Shown one piece after another: positions 62,772-64,000 of a stretch of 64,000 bases of DNA. The DNA lies in contig NZ_JACEFB010000001.1 in assembly GCF_013694095.1 (NCBI RefSeq), positions 744,001 to 808,000 of the forward strand, read 5' to 3'. How positions within the stretch are numbered: the stretch's first letter is position 1; the number at the start of each line of letters is the position of its first letter. A model generated the notes under the pieces. That model was given only the letters and a program-made list of their open reading frames with translations, did no database searches and was not told the origin of the DNA. The translations under genes and the position numbers were made by a program. Source of the stretch: Thermogemmata fonticola. GTDB lineage: Bacteria; Planctomycetota; Planctomycetia; Gemmatales; Gemmataceae.

Positions 62772-64000
62772 TCAGGTGCGTGACGGCTGGAGGGGGTAGC
62801 TTGTCAACGCCTGCTGCCAATTGGCCCGAGACCACAAGCGGTTCCAAGGTACCAATCCAACGATGAGCACGGCGCCGTGCAAAGCCCAGGTGATCGTGCA
62901 GCCCAGGGCCAATTTGTTGTTGAATCCATAAGCATGCAGGCCCACGCCGAGTTGATTGGTGCCGAACCAACTCCAAGTGGTGATGATGTTTCCGATCACC
63001 GCCAGCAGGGCCATCCCGCGCTCTTTGACTAGCCCCGCCCAGCGGGCATGGAGAATAAGCGCATTCCAGATGACAATCATCACCGCGCCGTTCTCTTTGG
63101 GATCCCAGCCCCAGAATCGCCCCCAGGACTGATCCGCCCAGATGCCGCCGAGAACTGTACCGGTGAAGCTCAGGAGCGTCGCAAAGCACACAACTGCATA
63201 GATCATCTGGCCGAGCATACGCCCGACTTCCATCGACCGGCGTGCAGAGCCTTCTCCCCAACTTACAGACACATCCAGCACTTTTTCGCGGGGTAAGATC
63301 GAAAGCAACACGTAAACCAGCCCGATTGTTCCAGCAACATAGGTGGCAGCATAACCCAAGGTGATGGTCGTCACGTGGGTGGCCAGCCAGAAATTGGTAT
63401 CCAACACCGCCTGCATCATCTCCAGGGTGTCTCCGCTGGTAGCCAGTTGATGCGCAATCAGAGTGGTCAGGAATCCCAACACAGCCCCGACCATGTTGGC
63501 AACGCTGATCGGATAGATGCGTTCCAAAAGCAAGCACAATCCCAGAACGGCCCAACCGATAAACACCGCGGAGGAATAAAGATTGGTGACGAAGACCAGG
63601 GGGCGATCCATCAGGTACATGCGTGACAGCAGGGTGAAGCTATGTACGGCAAACACTACCACCAACCACCACCAGACACACCGGCGGAGGAAGTCGCCCT
63701 TGTCGGGATTGAGGGGCACCAACACCCAAGCGGACAAGCACGCCATAGCCGCCAAAAGGTACATAATCATGCAGTGGTAGAAGAGTGCCGTGTCGTTGAG
63801 GAAAGCCTCGAAAGCCACGCGGCGCCGCTGAGCTGGGGTCAGATGCGACTGCACTAGTTCGTTATATCGGCTCACTGCAACCCGCCATTCTTCCGGCTTG
63901 CCGAACCGATAAGCGCGCAACACCTCCTCCCATGCAGCTAAAGCCGGGTAGCGCTCCGCCGCCTTCCGCCGCGCTTGCAGGGCTAGCTCATCGAGAAACT
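62772..64000 (-). CDS. ccsA: CcsA/ResC-type cytochrome c biogenesis protein (partial)
   Basis: Haem handling protein for system II cytochrome c maturation. The frame continues to the window edge without a stop (FLDELALQARRKAAERYPAL... upstream of a GTG at 63923), so the N-terminus is missing. About eight membrane helices are visible, and the haem-binding tryptophan-rich segment is SWGRFWGWDPKENGAVMIVIW. The part before the first helix is a long hydrophilic region (about 70 residues in the window) with basic helices, not typical for CcsA alone, which suggests a larger fusion with ResB-like or other domains upstream. Confidence 0.88.
   Translation of the reverse strand, partial: FLDELALQARRKAAERYPALAAWEEVLRAYRFGKPEEWRVAVSRYNELVQSHLTPAQRRRVAFEAFLNDTALFYHCMIMYLLAAMACLSAWVLVPLNPDKGDFLRRCVWWWLVVVFAVHSFTLLSRMYLMDRPLVFVTNLYSSAVFIGWAVLGLCLLLERIYPISVANMVGAVLGFLTTLIAHQLATSGDTLEMMQAVLDTNFWLATHVTTITLGYAATYVAGTIGLVYVLLSILPREKVLDVSVSWGEGSARRSMEVGRMLGQMIYAVVCFATLLSFTGTVLGGIWADQSWGRFWGWDPKENGAVMIVIWNALILHARWAGLVKERGMALLAVIGNIITTWSWFGTNQLGVGLHAYGFNNKLALGCTITWALHGAVLIVGLVPWNRLWSRANWQQALTSYPLQPSRT

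Noticed and set aside
62734-63555. 273-residue frame overlapping the CcsA-type gene
   Set aside because: The CcsA frame has membrane helices and the WWD motif; the other frame is Cys/His/Arg-rich noise.
1-64000. CRISPR, tRNA, rRNA, IS or phage genes
   Set aside because: No regularly spaced repeats, no cloverleaf with a GTTCGA arm, and no transposase or integrase motif were seen on either strand by eye.

Overview
The window looks like a chromosomal segment of a planctomycete, most likely a relative of Gemmata or Thermogemmata. This is inferred from gene content, not from a marker search. Supporting features are a Ser/Thr kinase with a planctomycete-type N-terminal extension, a membrane PQQ-repeat protein, a very large anti-sigma factor, a ceramidase-like hydrolase, an sugar isomerase plus Gfo/Idh repertoire, and a C30-type carotenoid cluster. 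Lipid A and heptose genes show a Gram-negative type envelope. The DNA is moderately GC-rich with clear AT-rich pockets. I saw no rRNA, tRNA, CRISPR array, insertion sequence or prophage.

Layout. 1-8438 (minus): an envelope operon running lpxK, a deoxyhypusine-synthase-like gene, hldE, waaF, two WaaP-like kinases and a WaaG-like glycosyltransferase cut by the window edge. 8569-23925: a probable pseudokinase, a SEC-C/TPR protein, a thiolase, a Tat-exported methanethiol oxidase, dxr plus a long site-2 protease, rlmN, and an ECF sigma/anti-sigma pair. 23930-39672 (minus): a membrane PQQ-propeller protein, then the most unusual locus of the window. That locus is a soluble FtsH-like AAA+/M41 protease surrounded by two giant paralogous proteins, a short beta-rich peptide, a coiled-coil protein, an orphan 401-residue protein and a NrdG-like 4Fe-4S protein. 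It resembles the FtsH 'ternary' systems predicted computationally as conflict or quality-control systems; I know of no experimental characterisation. RNA cyclase RtcA lies 47 bp upstream on the same strand.

40973-46551 (minus): carotenoid genes (CrtP-like and CrtN-like desaturases, acyltransferase, glycosyltransferase). 46791-50357 (minus): cobalamin-dependent metH, preceded by a gene-poor stretch of about 1.4 kb holding a strong intrinsic-terminator hairpin on the metH strand. 51810-55129 (plus): a Gfo/Idh oxidoreductase, a lipoprotein-like protein and truD. 55089-60909 (minus): menG/ubiE, hemE, an HtrA-like protease with an altered active-site loop, a sugar isomerase-like protein and a ceramidase-like protein, read in that order; the last overlaps truD tail to tail. 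61037-62742 (plus): a hypothetical gene coupled to an M24 peptidase. 62772-64000 (minus): a CcsA-type cytochrome c assembly protein running off the window.

The window mixes envelope biogenesis (lipid A, core heptose, carotenoids, isoprenoid precursor, site-2 protease), redox and cofactor genes (menaquinone, haem, cytochrome c, methionine/B12, methanethiol) and one accessory AAA+/protease system.
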